From Nitrospira sp. (lineage in GTDB: Bacteria > Nitrospirota > Nitrospiria > Nitrospirales > Nitrospiraceae), in NCBI GenBank assembly GCA_030653545.1, contig JAURZE010000025.1, positions 124,001 through 188,000 on the forward strand: DNA of 64,000 bases, in the 5' to 3' direction. The notes under the pieces were generated by a model. That model saw nothing but the letters and a program-made list of their open reading frames with translations. It had not been told where the DNA came from and did no database searches. The position numbers were made by a program, and so were the translations under genes. How positions within the stretch are numbered: the stretch's first letter is position 1; every line of letters starts with the position of its first letter. This document shows, one piece after another, positions 1 through 9,584 of the stretch.

Positions 1-360
1 GGGCGCAATCTGTTGAAGGGCGCTGCCGGGCGGGTTCCGCCGGCCTCGTTTCAGCAGGATCAGCGGCGGCCGATCCGTATCAAGCCCATGGAAGAAATCA
101 GCTCACTCTACTATCTCCGATTTATGGTACTGGATCGACCGGGTGTGTTGGCGCAGATTGCCGGAGAGCTTGGCCGTTGCGAGATCAGCATCTCGTCGAT
201 GCTCCAGCAGGGCCGTCGCGAAGGGCAGACGGTTCCGGTGGTCATCAAGACGCATATGGCGAAGGAGCGGGATGTGCAGAAGGCGATTCGTGAAATCAAT
301 CGCCAGGCCTTTATTTCTGAGCCGGCCACGCTGATCCGCGTGGAAGGGAAGGATGAGTAG
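1..360 (+). CDS. hom: Homoserine dehydrogenase, C-terminal part (5' end outside window)
   Basis: The reading frame is open from base 1, so only the last 119 residues are present. About 35 residues of the end of the catalytic region are followed by an ACT regulatory domain, recognisable from [15 protein letters not shown] near its start and [10 protein letters not shown] after it. Homoserine dehydrogenase reduces aspartate semialdehyde to homoserine, the branch point to threonine and methionine; the ACT domain usually senses threonine. The stop codon overlaps the thrC start (ATGAGTAG), so the genes are translationally coupled. The identity rests on the ACT domain and on the thrC and lysC neighbours, since the NADP-binding domain is not visible. 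Confidence 0.88.
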   Translation, partial: GRNLLKGAAGRVPPASFQQDQRRPIRIKPMEEISSLYYLRFMVLDRPGVLAQIAGELGRCEISISSMLQQGRREGQTVPVVIKTHMAKERDVQKAIREINRQAFISEPATLIRVEGKDE

Positions 361-1426
361 TCGGATGGCTCGTTGGCGCGGCATTATTGAGGAGTATCGA
401 AAGTTTCTTCCGGTGACGGGGGCGACGCCGATCATCAGTTTGGGGGAAGGCAATACGCCGCTCATTCGCGCGGAACGTTTGGCGAAGGCGATTGCCCCGG
501 GTGTCGACCTCTACTTGAAATTCGAGGGGGCCAATCCCACCGGCTCATTCAAAGACCGCGGGATGACGATGGCGATCTCGAAGGCGGTGGAGCAGGGCGC
601 GCGCGCGGTCATGTGCGCATCGACCGGCAATACCTCCGCCTCCGCCGCGGCCTACGGGGCCCGCGCCGGGCTGGCTGTCTATGTGTTGATCCCTGCGGGC
701 AAGATCGCGCTCGGGAAACTGTCGCAAGCCATGATGCATCAGGCGACGGTTATCCAAATCGAAGGCAATTTCGATCAGGCGCTGACGATCGTCAAAGATC
801 TCTCGGTCGCGCACCATATTGAGCTGGTCAATTCCATCAATCCCTTTCGAATCGAAGGCCAGAAGACGGCCGCCTTTGAAGTCTGCGATCAATTGGGGGA
901 CGCGCCGCACCTTCATGTGTTGCCGGTCGGGAATGCCGGGAACATTACGGCCTATTGGAAAGGCTATTGTGAGTATCGGGCCGCGAATCAGACGACCAAG
1001 TTGCCGCGCATGATGGGCTTTCAGGCGGCGGGAGCCGCCCCGATGGTCTTGGGTCGGGTGGTGGAAGAACCGCAAACGATTGCCACAGCCATTCGTATCG
1101 GGAATCCGGCAAGCTGGGCCGCGGCGTCGACCGCGGTGGAGGAATCATCCGGCGCGATCGACCTGGTCACCGATGAAGAAATTCTTCAAGCCTATACGCT
1201 GGTGGCGGCCACGGAGGGTGTGTTTTGCGAGCCGGCTTCTGCCGCGTCCGTCGCAGGGGTGACGAAGCTGGGCCGAGCCGGGAAATTGCGGGAAGGGGAG
1301 ACGGTGGTGTGTACGCTGACCGGACACGGATTGAAAGATGCCGATACGGCGATCAGCGTGTCGAAACCGCCGTTGACTGTCAAGGCGACATCCTCGGATG
1401 TTGCCCGGTTATTAAACGCGCGATGA
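353..1426 (+). CDS. thrC: Threonine synthase
   Basis: A PLP enzyme of 357 residues that converts O-phosphohomoserine to threonine and phosphate. The PLP lysine lies in SFKDRG (K67), preceded by the family motif GEGNTPL near residue 28 and followed by [17 protein letters not shown], the usual asparagine/serine-rich phosphate and PLP loop. The length fits the short bacterial class of threonine synthase. The ATG at 353 overlaps the hom stop; an alternative ATG lies at 365. No thrB kinase follows: the next gene is an ApgM-like protein, which makes the source of phosphohomoserine an open question here. Confidence 0.95.
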   Translation: MSSRMARWRGIIEEYRKFLPVTGATPIISLGEGNTPLIRAERLAKAIAPGVDLYLKFEGANPTGSFKDRGMTMAISKAVEQGARAVMCASTGNTSASAAAYGARAGLAVYVLIPAGKIALGKLSQAMMHQATVIQIEGNFDQALTIVKDLSVAHHIELVNSINPFRIEGQKTAAFEVCDQLGDAPHLHVLPVGNAGNITAYWKGYCEYRAANQTTKLPRMMGFQAAGAAPMVLGRVVEEPQTIATAIRIGNPASWAAASTAVEESSGAIDLVTDEEILQAYTLVAATEGVFCEPASAASVAGVTKLGRAGKLREGETVVCTLTGHGLKDADTAISVSKPPLTVKATSSDVARLLNAR

Positions 1427-1439
1427 GGGTCTGATCTCA

Positions 1440-2651
1440 ATGAAGTATCTGATTCTCCATGCTGGCGGGTTAGCGGGTCATGCGCAGGATGCTCTGGGGG
1501 GACGCACGCCGCTCCAGGCGGCTGCCACGCCTCATCTTGATCGATTGGCACGGATCGGCGAACTCGGGTTGGTCACGATTCCTGCGGAGGGGCATCGCCA
1601 TGGCAGCGGGCTCAATGGGACGGCGATTCTCGGGTACGACCCCAAGAAATACTATCAAGGTCCCGGTCCGCTTGAGGCTGCCAGTCTCGGCGTATCTGTG
1701 ACGGAGCAGGATGTGGTCTATCGTTGTACGATGGTCACGGTGAAGCCGGAAGGCGGAAAAGTCGGCGCCGACATCAAGAAGTTAAGCGCGCATGTCGTAC
1801 TCGATGATGCGACGGCCGGCCTCATCGAAACGGAGGAGGCGCGTGAATTGATCGAGGCGATCAATGAGCAGCTCGGCTCTGAATCGATGCAGTTTTACCC
1901 CGGGACGGGCCATCGTCACGTCATGGTGTGGATGAAGGGCAAGCCACGGGCCGTGTGTGTGGATCCGCAGTCAGTGAGAGGCCGTCTGATCGGGGATGCG
2001 CTCCCGACGGGGGACGGCGCCGATATTCTGAGAGAATTGATGGAAACGTCGCATGTCATTCTGCGCGATCATCCCATCAATAAAGAGCGGCTGGCTTCAG
2101 GGAAGAATCCGGCCAATTGTATCTGGCTATGGGGAGAGGGGCGGGCGATTCCATGGCCTAGCTTGACGGAACGATTTCACGTCACCGGCGCGGTTGTGGC
2201 CTCCAGCGACGTCCACCGTGGGGTTGGATTGTGCGCCGGGTTGGACGCGTCGGATTCTCCAGGGCTCGGGGATGAACACTTTAAAGCGATGACGGCAACG
2301 GTCCTTGATGAGTTCGGCAAGAAAGACTTTGTCTACGTCCATGCCTCCTTGTCCGATGAAGTGGTGCATGGCAGCGATGTGAATGCGACGGTGCAGGCCA
2401 TTGAAGAGTTTGACCGGGACCTCGTCGGGCCGATCCTGGACGGGCTCGCAAAGAAAGGCTCGTATCGGTTTCTCGCGCTGTGTGACCATGGCGAGGGGGT
2501 GCAGGGACAGGCGTTTGCGGTGTTTGGGGAGGGCCCCGGCAAGGAGGGGGCGGCAGGCGGTCGTCGATTTACCGAGACGGATGCGCAAGCCTCCAAGGCG
2601 CCGGTCCGTGATGCCAGTAAGTTTGTGATCAAGCTGTTTGCCAAAGGGTGA
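1440..2651 (+). CDS. ApgM-like alkaline-phosphatase-superfamily protein; possible alternative homoserine kinase
   Basis: A protein of 403 residues in the family of cofactor-independent phosphoglycerate mutase (archaeal type), seen from [47 protein letters not shown] and [13 protein letters not shown] subfamily of these proteins encoded beside hom and thrC has been proposed to act as homoserine kinase, and this gene sits between thrC and lysC with no thrB nearby. Two positions differ from what I know of the family: the N-terminal DG metal aspartate is AG (A8), and the PGSD motif reads HGSG (S56 kept, the following Asp replaced by G57). A second metal site (DEVVH and a later CDH) is retained. 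It may be a kinase, a mutase or non-catalytic; the sequence alone does not decide. Confidence 0.72.
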   Translation: MKYLILHAGGLAGHAQDALGGRTPLQAAATPHLDRLARIGELGLVTIPAEGHRHGSGLNGTAILGYDPKKYYQGPGPLEAASLGVSVTEQDVVYRCTMVTVKPEGGKVGADIKKLSAHVVLDDATAGLIETEEARELIEAINEQLGSESMQFYPGTGHRHVMVWMKGKPRAVCVDPQSVRGRLIGDALPTGDGADILRELMETSHVILRDHPINKERLASGKNPANCIWLWGEGRAIPWPSLTERFHVTGAVVASSDVHRGVGLCAGLDASDSPGLGDEHFKAMTATVLDEFGKKDFVYVHASLSDEVVHGSDVNATVQAIEEFDRDLVGPILDGLAKKGSYRFLALCDHGEGVQGQAFAVFGEGPGKEGAAGGRRFTETDAQASKAPVRDASKFVIKLFAKG

Positions 2652-2655
2652 GTCG

Positions 2656-3897
2656 GTGGCGTTGATTGTTCAGAAATACGGCGGGACCTCGGTCGGCACG
2701 ATCGAACGGATCCATCGGGTCGCAGAGCGGGTCGCGCAGTCGCATCGTGCCGGAGACCAGGTGGTCGTCGTGTTGTCTGCGATGAGCGGCGAGACGGATC
2801 GATTGATCAAGCTTGCGCACGAGGCGGCCGCTACGCCCGATGACCGTGAGATGGACATGCTGTTGTCCACGGGGGAGCGCGTGACCGTGGCGCTCTTGGC
2901 GATGGATCTTCGTGGCCGCGGATTGAATGCCCGGTCCTACACCGGACGGCAAGTCGGCATTGTCACCGACAGCGCCCACACCAAGGCCCGGATTGCGCGG
3001 GTCTCCGCCGACCGGCTTCGCGAGGCGTTGGCAAAAGGCATCATTCCCGTGGTGGCGGGGTTCCAGGGAATCAACGAGCAGTCGGATGTTACGACCCTAG
3101 GACGCGGCGGATCTGATCTGTCTGCGGTGGCGTTGGCTGCGGCGTTGAAAGCGGATCGGTGCATCATCTTTACCGATGTGGACGGGGTCTACACCTCGGA
3201 TCCCAATGTGGTGCCTGCGGCGCGGCGGATCGATAAGATTTCATATGAAGAAATGCTGGAAATGGCCAGCCTCGGCGCGAAGGTGCTGCAGGCCAGATCG
3301 GTGGAGTTCGCCGCGAAGTTCAATGTCCCGGTTGAGGTGAACTCGAGCTTTAAAGAAGGAAAGGGGACTCTCGTGACACGTGAAGATGCGGACATGGAAG
3401 CGGTGGCGGTGGCGGGAGTCACGGGAGACCGGAACCAGGCAAAAATCACGATGGTCGGTGTGCCCGACAAGCCCGGCATCGCGGCAAAAATTTTCGGGCC
3501 CGTCGCCCAGGCCAACATCAACGTCGACATGATCATTCAGAATGTCAGCCAGGATGCGTTGACGGACTTGTCGTTCACCGTTCCTCGGGCGGATTTGCGC
3601 ACCGCCACTCCGCTGCTCCAAGGCGTGGCCAAAGATGTCGGGGCCAGAAGTGTGGCGATTACCGAAGCGATTGCCAAGGTCTCGCTCATCGGCGTGGGCA
3701 TGCGCTCGCATTCAGGTGTCGCGGCGAAGATGTTCGAGGTGTTATCCCGTGAAGGGGTCAACATCATGATGATCAGCACGTCGGAGATCAAAATCTCCTG
3801 CGTCATCGACGAGAAGTATTTGGAATTGGCCATGCGTTCACTGCATACGGCATTTGGCCTTGATCGGGTTCCACCAGGAGACCGGCCGAACAAGTAA
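2656..3897 (+). CDS. lysC: Aspartate kinase
   Basis: Phosphorylates aspartate, the first step to lysine, threonine and methionine. The kinase signature KYGGTSVG follows the start directly; [13 protein letters not shown] and [12 protein letters not shown] mark the catalytic core, and two ACT domains occupy roughly residues 265-405 (for example [14 protein letters not shown] and [16 protein letters not shown]). I chose the GTG at 2656, which gives 413 residues, starts just before the signature and has AAAGGGTGAG upstream; an ATG at 2638 in the same frame would add six residues and overlap the previous gene. It is the last gene of the tightly packed hom-thrC-apgM-like-lysC unit and is probably inhibited by lysine and/or threonine through the ACT domains. 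Confidence 0.95.
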   Translation: MALIVQKYGGTSVGTIERIHRVAERVAQSHRAGDQVVVVLSAMSGETDRLIKLAHEAAATPDDREMDMLLSTGERVTVALLAMDLRGRGLNARSYTGRQVGIVTDSAHTKARIARVSADRLREALAKGIIPVVAGFQGINEQSDVTTLGRGGSDLSAVALAAALKADRCIIFTDVDGVYTSDPNVVPAARRIDKISYEEMLEMASLGAKVLQARSVEFAAKFNVPVEVNSSFKEGKGTLVTREDADMEAVAVAGVTGDRNQAKITMVGVPDKPGIAAKIFGPVAQANINVDMIIQNVSQDALTDLSFTVPRADLRTATPLLQGVAKDVGARSVAITEAIAKVSLIGVGMRSHSGVAAKMFEVLSREGVNIMMISTSEIKISCVIDEKYLELAMRSLHTAFGLDRVPPGDRPNK

Positions 3898-3957
3898 CGC
3901 GGATTTGGCTGACTCCCGCTCGACAGATCCTTCTCACTCCTGTTAGTCTTTCAGACG

Positions 3958-5607
3958 ATGGCTCGAAAATCCTCACAGACTCGTCCTGCTCGTCCCGCTC
4001 CGCCGGAGGAGCCTGTCGTCATTCCTGTTCTCACTCTCGATCGAGCCGCTGCTCTGGAAATTTACGATACGACGCTTCGCGACGGCGCACAGGCTGAGGA
4101 TGTCAGTTTTTCAGCGGAAGACAAAATCCGCGTAGCTCAAAAACTGGACGAGCTCGGCGTGCACTATATTGAAGGCGGCTGGCCGGGAGCCAATCCGAAA
4201 GACATCGAATTCTTCCGGATCATGAAGACGACCCCGCTCAAGCATGCCTCGGTCATTGCCTTTGGATCGACGCGCAAAGCCAGCAACTCTGTCCGTAAAG
4301 ACCAGAATCTGCAGGCGCTCCTTGCGGCTGAAACCAAGACCATCACGCTGTTCGGGAAAACCTGGTCGCTGCATGTGACCGATGCGTTAGGGATCTCGCT
4401 GGCGAAAAATCTCGAATTGATCGGCGACTCCATCGCGCACCTCAAAAGCAAGGGCCGGAGGGTGTTTTACGATGCCGAGCATTTCTTCGACGGGTACAAG
4501 ACGAATCCGGAGTATGCGCTGAATACGATCCGGAAGGCGGTGGCGGCCGGGGCTGAACGCGTCATTCTCTGCGATACGAACGGCGGAGCGATGCCGTGGG
4601 AGATCCGGACGATCTGCGAGGTCGTTCGCCAGGAAATCAAGGTACCGTTGGGTATCCACGCCCACAATGATTGTGAAATGGCGGTGGCGAACTCGCTGGT
4701 GGCGATCGAGACCGGCATTGTTCAAGTGCAGGGGACGATCAATGGGATCGGTGAGCGGTGTGGGAATGCCAACCTCTGTTCAATCATTCCCAATCTGGAA
4801 TTGAAGATGCGGCGTCCGGCGCTCGGCGATCGGCTCAGTCATTTGAAAGATGTGTCGGGATTCGTCACGGAAATCGCGAACTTGATGCCCAATAAGCATC
4901 AGCCCTATGTGGGCGATTCTGCGTTTGCTCATAAGGGCGGCGTCCATATCCATGCGGTGCTGAAGAATGCGTTAACGTATGAGCACGTTGATCCGAAGAG
5001 GGTCGGGAATCGCCAGCGCGTGCTGGTGTCGGACTACGCGGGGCGCAGCGGGCTGTTAGACAAGATCGAGGCCTACGGCATCAAGCTGTCGAAAGACCAC
5101 GCGAAGGTGCAAGAGCTGATCGATACGCTCAAAGAGCGGGAAAATGAGGGCTACCAGTTTGAAGGCGCTGAGGGCTCGTTTGAGTTGTTGATGCGCAAGG
5201 CGATGGGGACTCATAAACCGGCGTTCCAGCTGCTGGGATTCCGCGTGATTGTTGAGAAAAAGCAAGAGGACGGCGCTCCCCTTTCAGAGGCGACCGTGAT
5301 GGTCAAGGTTGGCGGAGTGGTCGAGCATACCGCAGCGGTCGGTGCCGGGCCGGTGAATGCGCTGGATCATGCGCTGCGTAAGTCGTTGGAAAAGTTCTAC
5401 CCACAATTGCAAGAAGTGAAGCTCCTCGACTACAAGGTTCGAGTGCTCGCGGCCAATAAAGGTACCGAGTCGAAGGTGCGGGTACTGATCGAATCCGGCG
5501 ACCACAAAGATAAATGGGGAACGGTCGGGGTCTCCGAGAACATTATAGAGGCGACTTGGCAAGCCTTGGCCGACAGCATAGAGTACAAGCTTCTTTCGAA
5601 GCGTTAA
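3958..5607 (+). CDS. cimA: (R)-citramalate synthase
   Basis: A DRE-TIM metallolyase of 549 residues, predicted to condense pyruvate and acetyl-CoA to citramalate for threonine-independent isoleucine synthesis. Visible landmarks are [10 protein letters not shown] near residue 38, the metal-binding HAHNDCEMA near residue 235, [19 protein letters not shown], and a C-terminal LeuA-type allosteric dimer domain from about residue 420. The short Pro/Ala-rich N-terminal extension and the overall pattern fit the CimA group better than 2-isopropylmalate synthase (LeuA), though leuA paralogues remain possible. It starts 60 bases after lysC and is probably co-transcribed with it. Confidence 0.88.
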   Translation: MARKSSQTRPARPAPPEEPVVIPVLTLDRAAALEIYDTTLRDGAQAEDVSFSAEDKIRVAQKLDELGVHYIEGGWPGANPKDIEFFRIMKTTPLKHASVIAFGSTRKASNSVRKDQNLQALLAAETKTITLFGKTWSLHVTDALGISLAKNLELIGDSIAHLKSKGRRVFYDAEHFFDGYKTNPEYALNTIRKAVAAGAERVILCDTNGGAMPWEIRTICEVVRQEIKVPLGIHAHNDCEMAVANSLVAIETGIVQVQGTINGIGERCGNANLCSIIPNLELKMRRPALGDRLSHLKDVSGFVTEIANLMPNKHQPYVGDSAFAHKGGVHIHAVLKNALTYEHVDPKRVGNRQRVLVSDYAGRSGLLDKIEAYGIKLSKDHAKVQELIDTLKERENEGYQFEGAEGSFELLMRKAMGTHKPAFQLLGFRVIVEKKQEDGAPLSEATVMVKVGGVVEHTAAVGAGPVNALDHALRKSLEKFYPQLQEVKLLDYKVRVLAANKGTESKVRVLIESGDHKDKWGTVGVSENIIEATWQALADSIEYKLLSKR

Positions 5608-5641
5608 CGAGCTCCTCCCGCCTGTCCGGCAATGTTTATTC

Positions 5642-5670
5642 TTGACAGAACTCGTAACCTCACGTAACTT
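5642..5670 (+). promoter_or_regulatory. Sigma-70-type promoter for the IHF-like gene
   Basis: TTGACA at 5642-5647 is separated by exactly 17 bases from TAACTT at 5665-5670. It lies in the gap after cimA and about 80 bases before the IHF start codon, so it probably drives that gene and perhaps the MerR gene behind it. Confidence 0.6.
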
Positions 5671-5752
5671 AAGCAGAACTTTCCGTCTTTAGAGTGCAAC
5701 TTCATCGGAGGTTGTGTGATGGGAATGCGCAGCGGTTACGGAGGGGGGTGGC

Positions 5753-6028
5753 ATGAGAAAGGCTGATATCGCGAACGAGATATTCAAGCAGGTAGGAATT
5801 TCGAAAAATGAGGCGGCCGATATCGTTGAACTTGTGCTCAATCTCCTCAAGTCGGTGCTGCAAAAAGGTGAGTCCGTCAAAATTGCGGGCTTCGGCAATT
5901 TCGTCGTTCGCAGCAAAGGTTCTCGCAAGGGGCGCAATCCTCGTACAGGAGAAGAAATTGGGATTACCCCGCGTCGAGTCGTCACATTCCGCCCAAGCCA
6001 AGTCTTTAAGAAGTACGTCAATTCGTAG
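5753..6028 (+). CDS. ihfA: Integration host factor alpha-type DNA-binding protein
   Basis: A basic protein of 91 residues of the HU/IHF family that bends DNA as a dimer. It begins MRKADIANEIF, has the family core GFGNFVVRSKGSRKGRNP and the DNA-intercalating loop RNPRTGEEI (about residues 62-70). Its length and the N-terminal pattern are typical of IHF-alpha, but HU and IHF are hard to separate without a tree. A purine-rich ribosome site (GGAGGGGGG) precedes the ATG. A MerR-type regulator follows after 43 bases, the usual ihfA-merR arrangement of many bacteria. A second, more divergent HU-family gene lies at 59335. Confidence 0.9.
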   Translation: MRKADIANEIFKQVGISKNEAADIVELVLNLLKSVLQKGESVKIAGFGNFVVRSKGSRKGRNPRTGEEIGITPRRVVTFRPSQVFKKYVNS

Positions 6029-6071
6029 CTATCGCGAGACCCACATCGCGACCACCGCATGAGGGCCGGTC

Positions 6072-6422
6072 ATGGGGATTGAACCCAGGCTGGGGAGCAA
6101 AGTTTTCTATAAAATCGGGGAGGTCAGTCAACTGACGAAGCTCCCTGCTTATGTGCTACGTTTTTGGGAGTCTGAGTTTAAGTTCCTGAGCCCGAAGAAA
6201 AGTCGGGGAAATCAGCGGCTGTATATTCGTCGGGACATTGAGACCGTCCTTGAAATTAAGCGGATGTTGTATGACGAAGGTCATACGCTGGAGGGAGTGA
6301 AGCGGTATTGGGCCAGGCGCGGGCGGGCGGCTTCTCGAAAGCTCACCCCTCAAGAGTTGGCCAAGAAGCTGCGCGGGGATCTCCAGGCCATTGTGAAAAT
6401 CATCGACGCGCATTCACGATAA
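6072..6422 (+). CDS. MerR family transcriptional regulator
   Basis: A protein of 116 residues with an N-terminal MerR winged helix-turn-helix: FYKIGEVSQLTKLPAYVLRF, then the wing SRGNQRLYIRRDIE and the helix EIKRMLYDEGHTLEGVKRYW. The remaining 35 residues are short and basic, with no cysteine cluster or ligand-binding domain, so it is of the small MerR type commonly encoded directly behind ihfA. Its target and effector cannot be read from the sequence. Confidence 0.88.
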   Translation: MGIEPRLGSKVFYKIGEVSQLTKLPAYVLRFWESEFKFLSPKKSRGNQRLYIRRDIETVLEIKRMLYDEGHTLEGVKRYWARRGRAASRKLTPQELAKKLRGDLQAIVKIIDAHSR

Positions 6423-6498
6423 GTCTTCCGTAACATCCCCATTGCCTTTCCGGGGTTGCACAAGCGACAATAGAGATCGAATCATACAGAGAAGATGT

Positions 6499-6575
6499 CG
6501 GGGCGTAGCGCAGCCCGGTAGCGTACTCGCTTGGGGTGCGAGTGGTCGTGGGTTCAAATCCCGCCGCCCCGACCA
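6499..6575 (+). tRNA. tRNA-Pro (anticodon GGG)
   Basis: A 77-base cloverleaf. The acceptor stem CGGGGCG pairs perfectly with CGCCCCG, the anticodon stem CTCGC/GCGAG encloses the loop TTGGGGT (anticodon GGG, reading CCC), and the T arm contains GGGTTCAAATCCC. The discriminator A and a genomically encoded CCA are present. Confidence 0.97.
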
Positions 6576-6656
6576 ATCTTTTCGAAGCCCCTTAGCGGCT
6601 GAGCATGAGGCAGCGATAGCGGCGCGGCCTTTCGGTCGGCTGCAGGGATGGAAAAC

Positions 6657-6680
6657 AAGCTGCTTCGGGCAGCTTTTTTT
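6657..6680 (+). terminator. Rho-independent terminator after tRNA-Pro
   Basis: The 7-bp stem AAGCTGC/GCAGCTT with a TTCGG loop is followed directly by a run of T. It separates the tRNA from surE, whose ATG lies 15 bases further on. Confidence 0.85.
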
Positions 6681-6694
6681 ATGACTGGAATCAC

Positions 6695-7498
6695 ATGCGA
6701 ATCTTAGTCACAAATGACGATGGGATCGACTCGCCAGGCCTGACGGCATTGGCCGAAGCGCTTAAGGCGATCGGCGAGGTGTGGGTGGTGGCGCCGGATC
6801 GAGAGCGGACCGCTGTGGCTCATGCCGTGACCTTGCATAAGCCTCTTCGGCTCCATCGCCTGGCTCCACGCACATTTTCCGTCAACGGCACGCCGGTGGA
6901 CTGTGTGAATTTGGCGTTGCTCAAGGTGATGCCGAAGCCTCCTGCCATTGTGGTGTCCGGAATCAACAAGGGCGTCAATCTCGGCGATGATGTGCTCTAC
7001 TCAGGCACCGTCTCTGCGGCGATGGAAGGGACGATTCTCGGCATTCCATCGATTGCCGTCTCGCAGGAGGGTCGAGAGACGTTTCGATTTCCTGTCGCCG
7101 CGGACTATGCCGCGCGTATTGTGCGGCAGGTATTGGCGCAGGGGTTGCCGGACGAGACGTTGTTGAATGTGAATGTGCCGAATCGTGCGTTGCGGGCCAT
7201 CAAGGGAGTTCGGGTCACCTGCCTGAGTCGGCGGCGCTTTCATAACCCCATCATCGAAAAGCTCGATCCGCATGGCAGAAAGTATTATTGGATTGCCGGG
7301 ACGCGGGTATCCTGGAGCCGGAGCAAAAACGCCGATCATGAAGCGCTCGAACAGGGACGGGTGTCGGTGACCCCGATCCATCTGGACTGCACCAACTACG
7401 CCGTCCTCGATCATTTTCGCGCCTGGGAACCGATGATCCAAGGTAAGTCGGTGCGCCCCAAGCCGCATCCGCAGTCAGCCTCCCGGCGGAAGGGGTGA
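6695..7498 (+). CDS. surE: 5'/3'-nucleotidase SurE
   Basis: A 267-residue SurE-family phosphatase that removes phosphate from nucleoside 5'- and 3'-monophosphates. The N-terminal metal motif TNDDGIDSPGL (residues 5-15) is intact, as are VNGTPVDC and the SGINKGVNLGDDVLYSGTVS active-site segment (about residues 87-106). The basic tail KPHPQSASRRKG is a short extension. It sits directly after the tRNA terminator, so its promoter may overlap that region, and dedA follows after 3 bases. Confidence 0.95.
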   Translation: MRILVTNDDGIDSPGLTALAEALKAIGEVWVVAPDRERTAVAHAVTLHKPLRLHRLAPRTFSVNGTPVDCVNLALLKVMPKPPAIVVSGINKGVNLGDDVLYSGTVSAAMEGTILGIPSIAVSQEGRETFRFPVAADYAARIVRQVLAQGLPDETLLNVNVPNRALRAIKGVRVTCLSRRRFHNPIIEKLDPHGRKYYWIAGTRVSWSRSKNADHEALEQGRVSVTPIHLDCTNYAVLDHFRAWEPMIQGKSVRPKPHPQSASRRKG

Positions 7499-7501
7499 TC
7501 G

Positions 7502-8140
7502 ATGATTGGAAGTCTCATTGAAGCGATCATCGGCGAGCTGAGCCGCTTCGTCATCGCCTGCATTTCCCGATTCGGCTATGCCGGAATTCTGTTTACTATG
7601 GCCGTGGAGAGCGCCTGCATCCCGTTGCCCAGCGAGATTATCATGCCGTTTTCCGGCTATCTGGTGCTGTCCGGGCAGTTCACGATGCTCGGGGTCACAT
7701 TGGCCGGGGCAGTAGGAAACGTCGTCGGGTCTATTGCAGCCTACTACGCGGGGGTTTGGGGTGGCCGCCCGTTCGTGGAGCGTTATGGCCCGTACTTTCT
7801 CGTGTCGCATCGAGATCTCGACATTGCCGATCGCTGGTTCCTGAAATACGGGGAAGCCGCAGTTTTTTTCAGCCGGATGCTGCCGGTGGTGCGCACATTT
7901 ATTTCATTGCCGGCCGGCATCGCCCGGATGAACTTCCCTCGTTTTGTGCTGTTCACGTTTCTCGGTGCGTTGCCCTGGTGCTACCTCCTTGCGTATATCG
8001 GGTTCAAGATGGGCGAGCACTGGGAAGATCTGCGGCAATATTTTCATGGGTTTGATATCGTGATTGGCTTGGCGCTCGCCGCGATCATGGGGTTCTTTGT
8101 CTGGTCGCACTGGCCGAAGCAGCGCTCCACTCTTCCCTAG
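7502..8140 (+). CDS. DedA family inner-membrane protein
   Basis: A 212-residue polytopic membrane protein of the DedA (SNARE-associated, VTT) family, thought to act as lipid flippases, including undecaprenyl-phosphate recycling. The family features are ESACIPLPSEIIMPFSGYL near residue 38 and FFSRMLPVVRTFISLPAG near residue 122, which carry the conserved Glu, Arg and Pro/Gly positions. There are four to six hydrophobic segments. It lies 3 bases behind surE and 10 bases before cysS, suggesting one operon. Its substrate is not readable here. Confidence 0.9.
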   Translation: MIGSLIEAIIGELSRFVIACISRFGYAGILFTMAVESACIPLPSEIIMPFSGYLVLSGQFTMLGVTLAGAVGNVVGSIAAYYAGVWGGRPFVERYGPYFLVSHRDLDIADRWFLKYGEAAVFFSRMLPVVRTFISLPAGIARMNFPRFVLFTFLGALPWCYLLAYIGFKMGEHWEDLRQYFHGFDIVIGLALAAIMGFFVWSHWPKQRSTLP

Positions 8141-8150
8141 GGTCACGCTC

Positions 8151-9584
8151 ATGCTCAAAATCTACAACACGCTCACGGGAAAGAAAGAAACGTTTGAACC
8201 GCTCGTACCGAGCACTGTTCGCATGTACGTGTGCGGGGTAACGGTCTATGACTATTGCCACATCGGGCATGCGCGTAGTGCTCTGGTGTTTGATGTGGTT
8301 CGGCGGTATCTCGAATATTCCGGCTTTCGCGTCGAGTTTGTCAAAAACTTCACCGATGTCGATGACAAGATCATCAAACGCGCCAATGAACAGCATGTCA
8401 GTTGCGACGCGATTACTGCGACATACATTCAGGCCTATCACGATGATATGGCCCGATTGGGGGTGCGCCCCGCGTCGATCGAGCCGAAAGCCACCGAGCA
8501 TATGGCTGACATCGTCCGGTTGACCGAAACCCTGATCGCAAAGGGTTTGGCGTATCAAGTGGACGGAGATGTCTACTTCGAAGTTGCCAAGTACGGAGAT
8601 TACGGGCGACTCTCCAAGCGGAAGATGGACGATCTTCAAGCCGGGGCACGGGTGGGTGTGGACGAGCGAAAACGGCACCCGATGGATTTCGCTCTCTGGA
8701 AGAGCGCCAAGCCTGGCGAGCCGGCCTGGCCGAGCCCCTGGGGCCAGGGACGGCCGGGGTGGCACATCGAATGTTCCGCCATGTCCATTCGGCACCTGGG
8801 CGAGACGTTCGATATTCATGGCGGCGGGATGGATCTTATTTTCCCGCATCATGAGAATGAGATTGCCCAGTCTTGCGGTGCGACCGGGAAAGAATTTGCC
8901 CGCTACTGGATGCACAACGGGTTTGTGCAGATCAATCAAGAGAAGATGTCCAAGTCGCTGGGGAACTTTTTCACGATCAGAGAGATCTTTGAAAAGTCTG
9001 AGTGGCCGGAAGCGGAGACCGGAGAGCTGTTGCGGTATTTTCTTCTGGCGACGCAATACCGAGGGCCATTGGATTTCTCCGATCAAGCTTTGAAAGAAGC
9101 GAAGAATGCGGCGAATGGGTTCTATGATCTCTTTGCACGATTGGCCGAGACGGGCGGGAATGCGGCAGGAGATGCAGGACTGAATCCGGCGATTGAACGA
9201 TGCAGGGCCGCCTTTCAGTCGGCTATGGACGATGATATCAATACACCTGTGGCTCTTGCGGCGTTGCAAGGGCTGCGGAGCGATCTGAATAAACTGCTTG
9301 CCGAGGGGTTGTCGACGGAGGCGCGCCGCGCGGCCAGAGAGGCTTTCCGGTCGCTGGGCCGGGTGTTGGCATTGTTCCAGTTGGATCATTGGGTATTCAA
9401 CGTCGAAACCGGGGGATCTGTGTCCCTCGCCAGTGAGGTCGAGATTGAGAGACAAATTGCCGAACGAACGGAAGCCAAGAAGCGGAAGGACTTCAAACGC
9501 GCCGACGCCATTCGAGCGGAACTGGCAGCCCAAGGCATCGTCATCGAGGACAAGCCCGATGGCACCAGCCGATGGAAGCGATGA
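8151..9584 (+). CDS. cysS: Cysteinyl-tRNA synthetase
   Basis: A class I aminoacyl-tRNA synthetase of 477 residues that charges tRNA-Cys. The HIGH motif is in CHIGHARS (about residues 36-43), the KMSKS loop in EKMSKSLGN (about 265), and zinc ligands are offered by CGVTVYD, HIECSAMS and FPHHENE. I placed the start at the ATG at 8151 because the family begins with a short lead before YNTLTGKKE; the open frame extends upstream to 8064, but that part lies inside dedA and resembles no synthetase. The end overlaps rlmB by 26 bases. Confidence 0.97.
   Translation: MLKIYNTLTGKKETFEPLVPSTVRMYVCGVTVYDYCHIGHARSALVFDVVRRYLEYSGFRVEFVKNFTDVDDKIIKRANEQHVSCDAITATYIQAYHDDMARLGVRPASIEPKATEHMADIVRLTETLIAKGLAYQVDGDVYFEVAKYGDYGRLSKRKMDDLQAGARVGVDERKRHPMDFALWKSAKPGEPAWPSPWGQGRPGWHIECSAMSIRHLGETFDIHGGGMDLIFPHHENEIAQSCGATGKEFARYWMHNGFVQINQEKMSKSLGNFFTIREIFEKSEWPEAETGELLRYFLLATQYRGPLDFSDQALKEAKNAANGFYDLFARLAETGGNAAGDAGLNPAIERCRAAFQSAMDDDINTPVALAALQGLRSDLNKLLAEGLSTEARRAAREAFRSLGRVLALFQLDHWVFNVETGGSVSLASEVEIERQIAERTEAKKRKDFKRADAIRAELAAQGIVIEDKPDGTSRWKR

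Noticed and set aside
8085-9533. 482-codon open frame on the minus strand across cysS
   Set aside because: It is the antisense shadow of a complete cysteinyl-tRNA synthetase with all motifs; long antisense frames are expected in GC-rich DNA.
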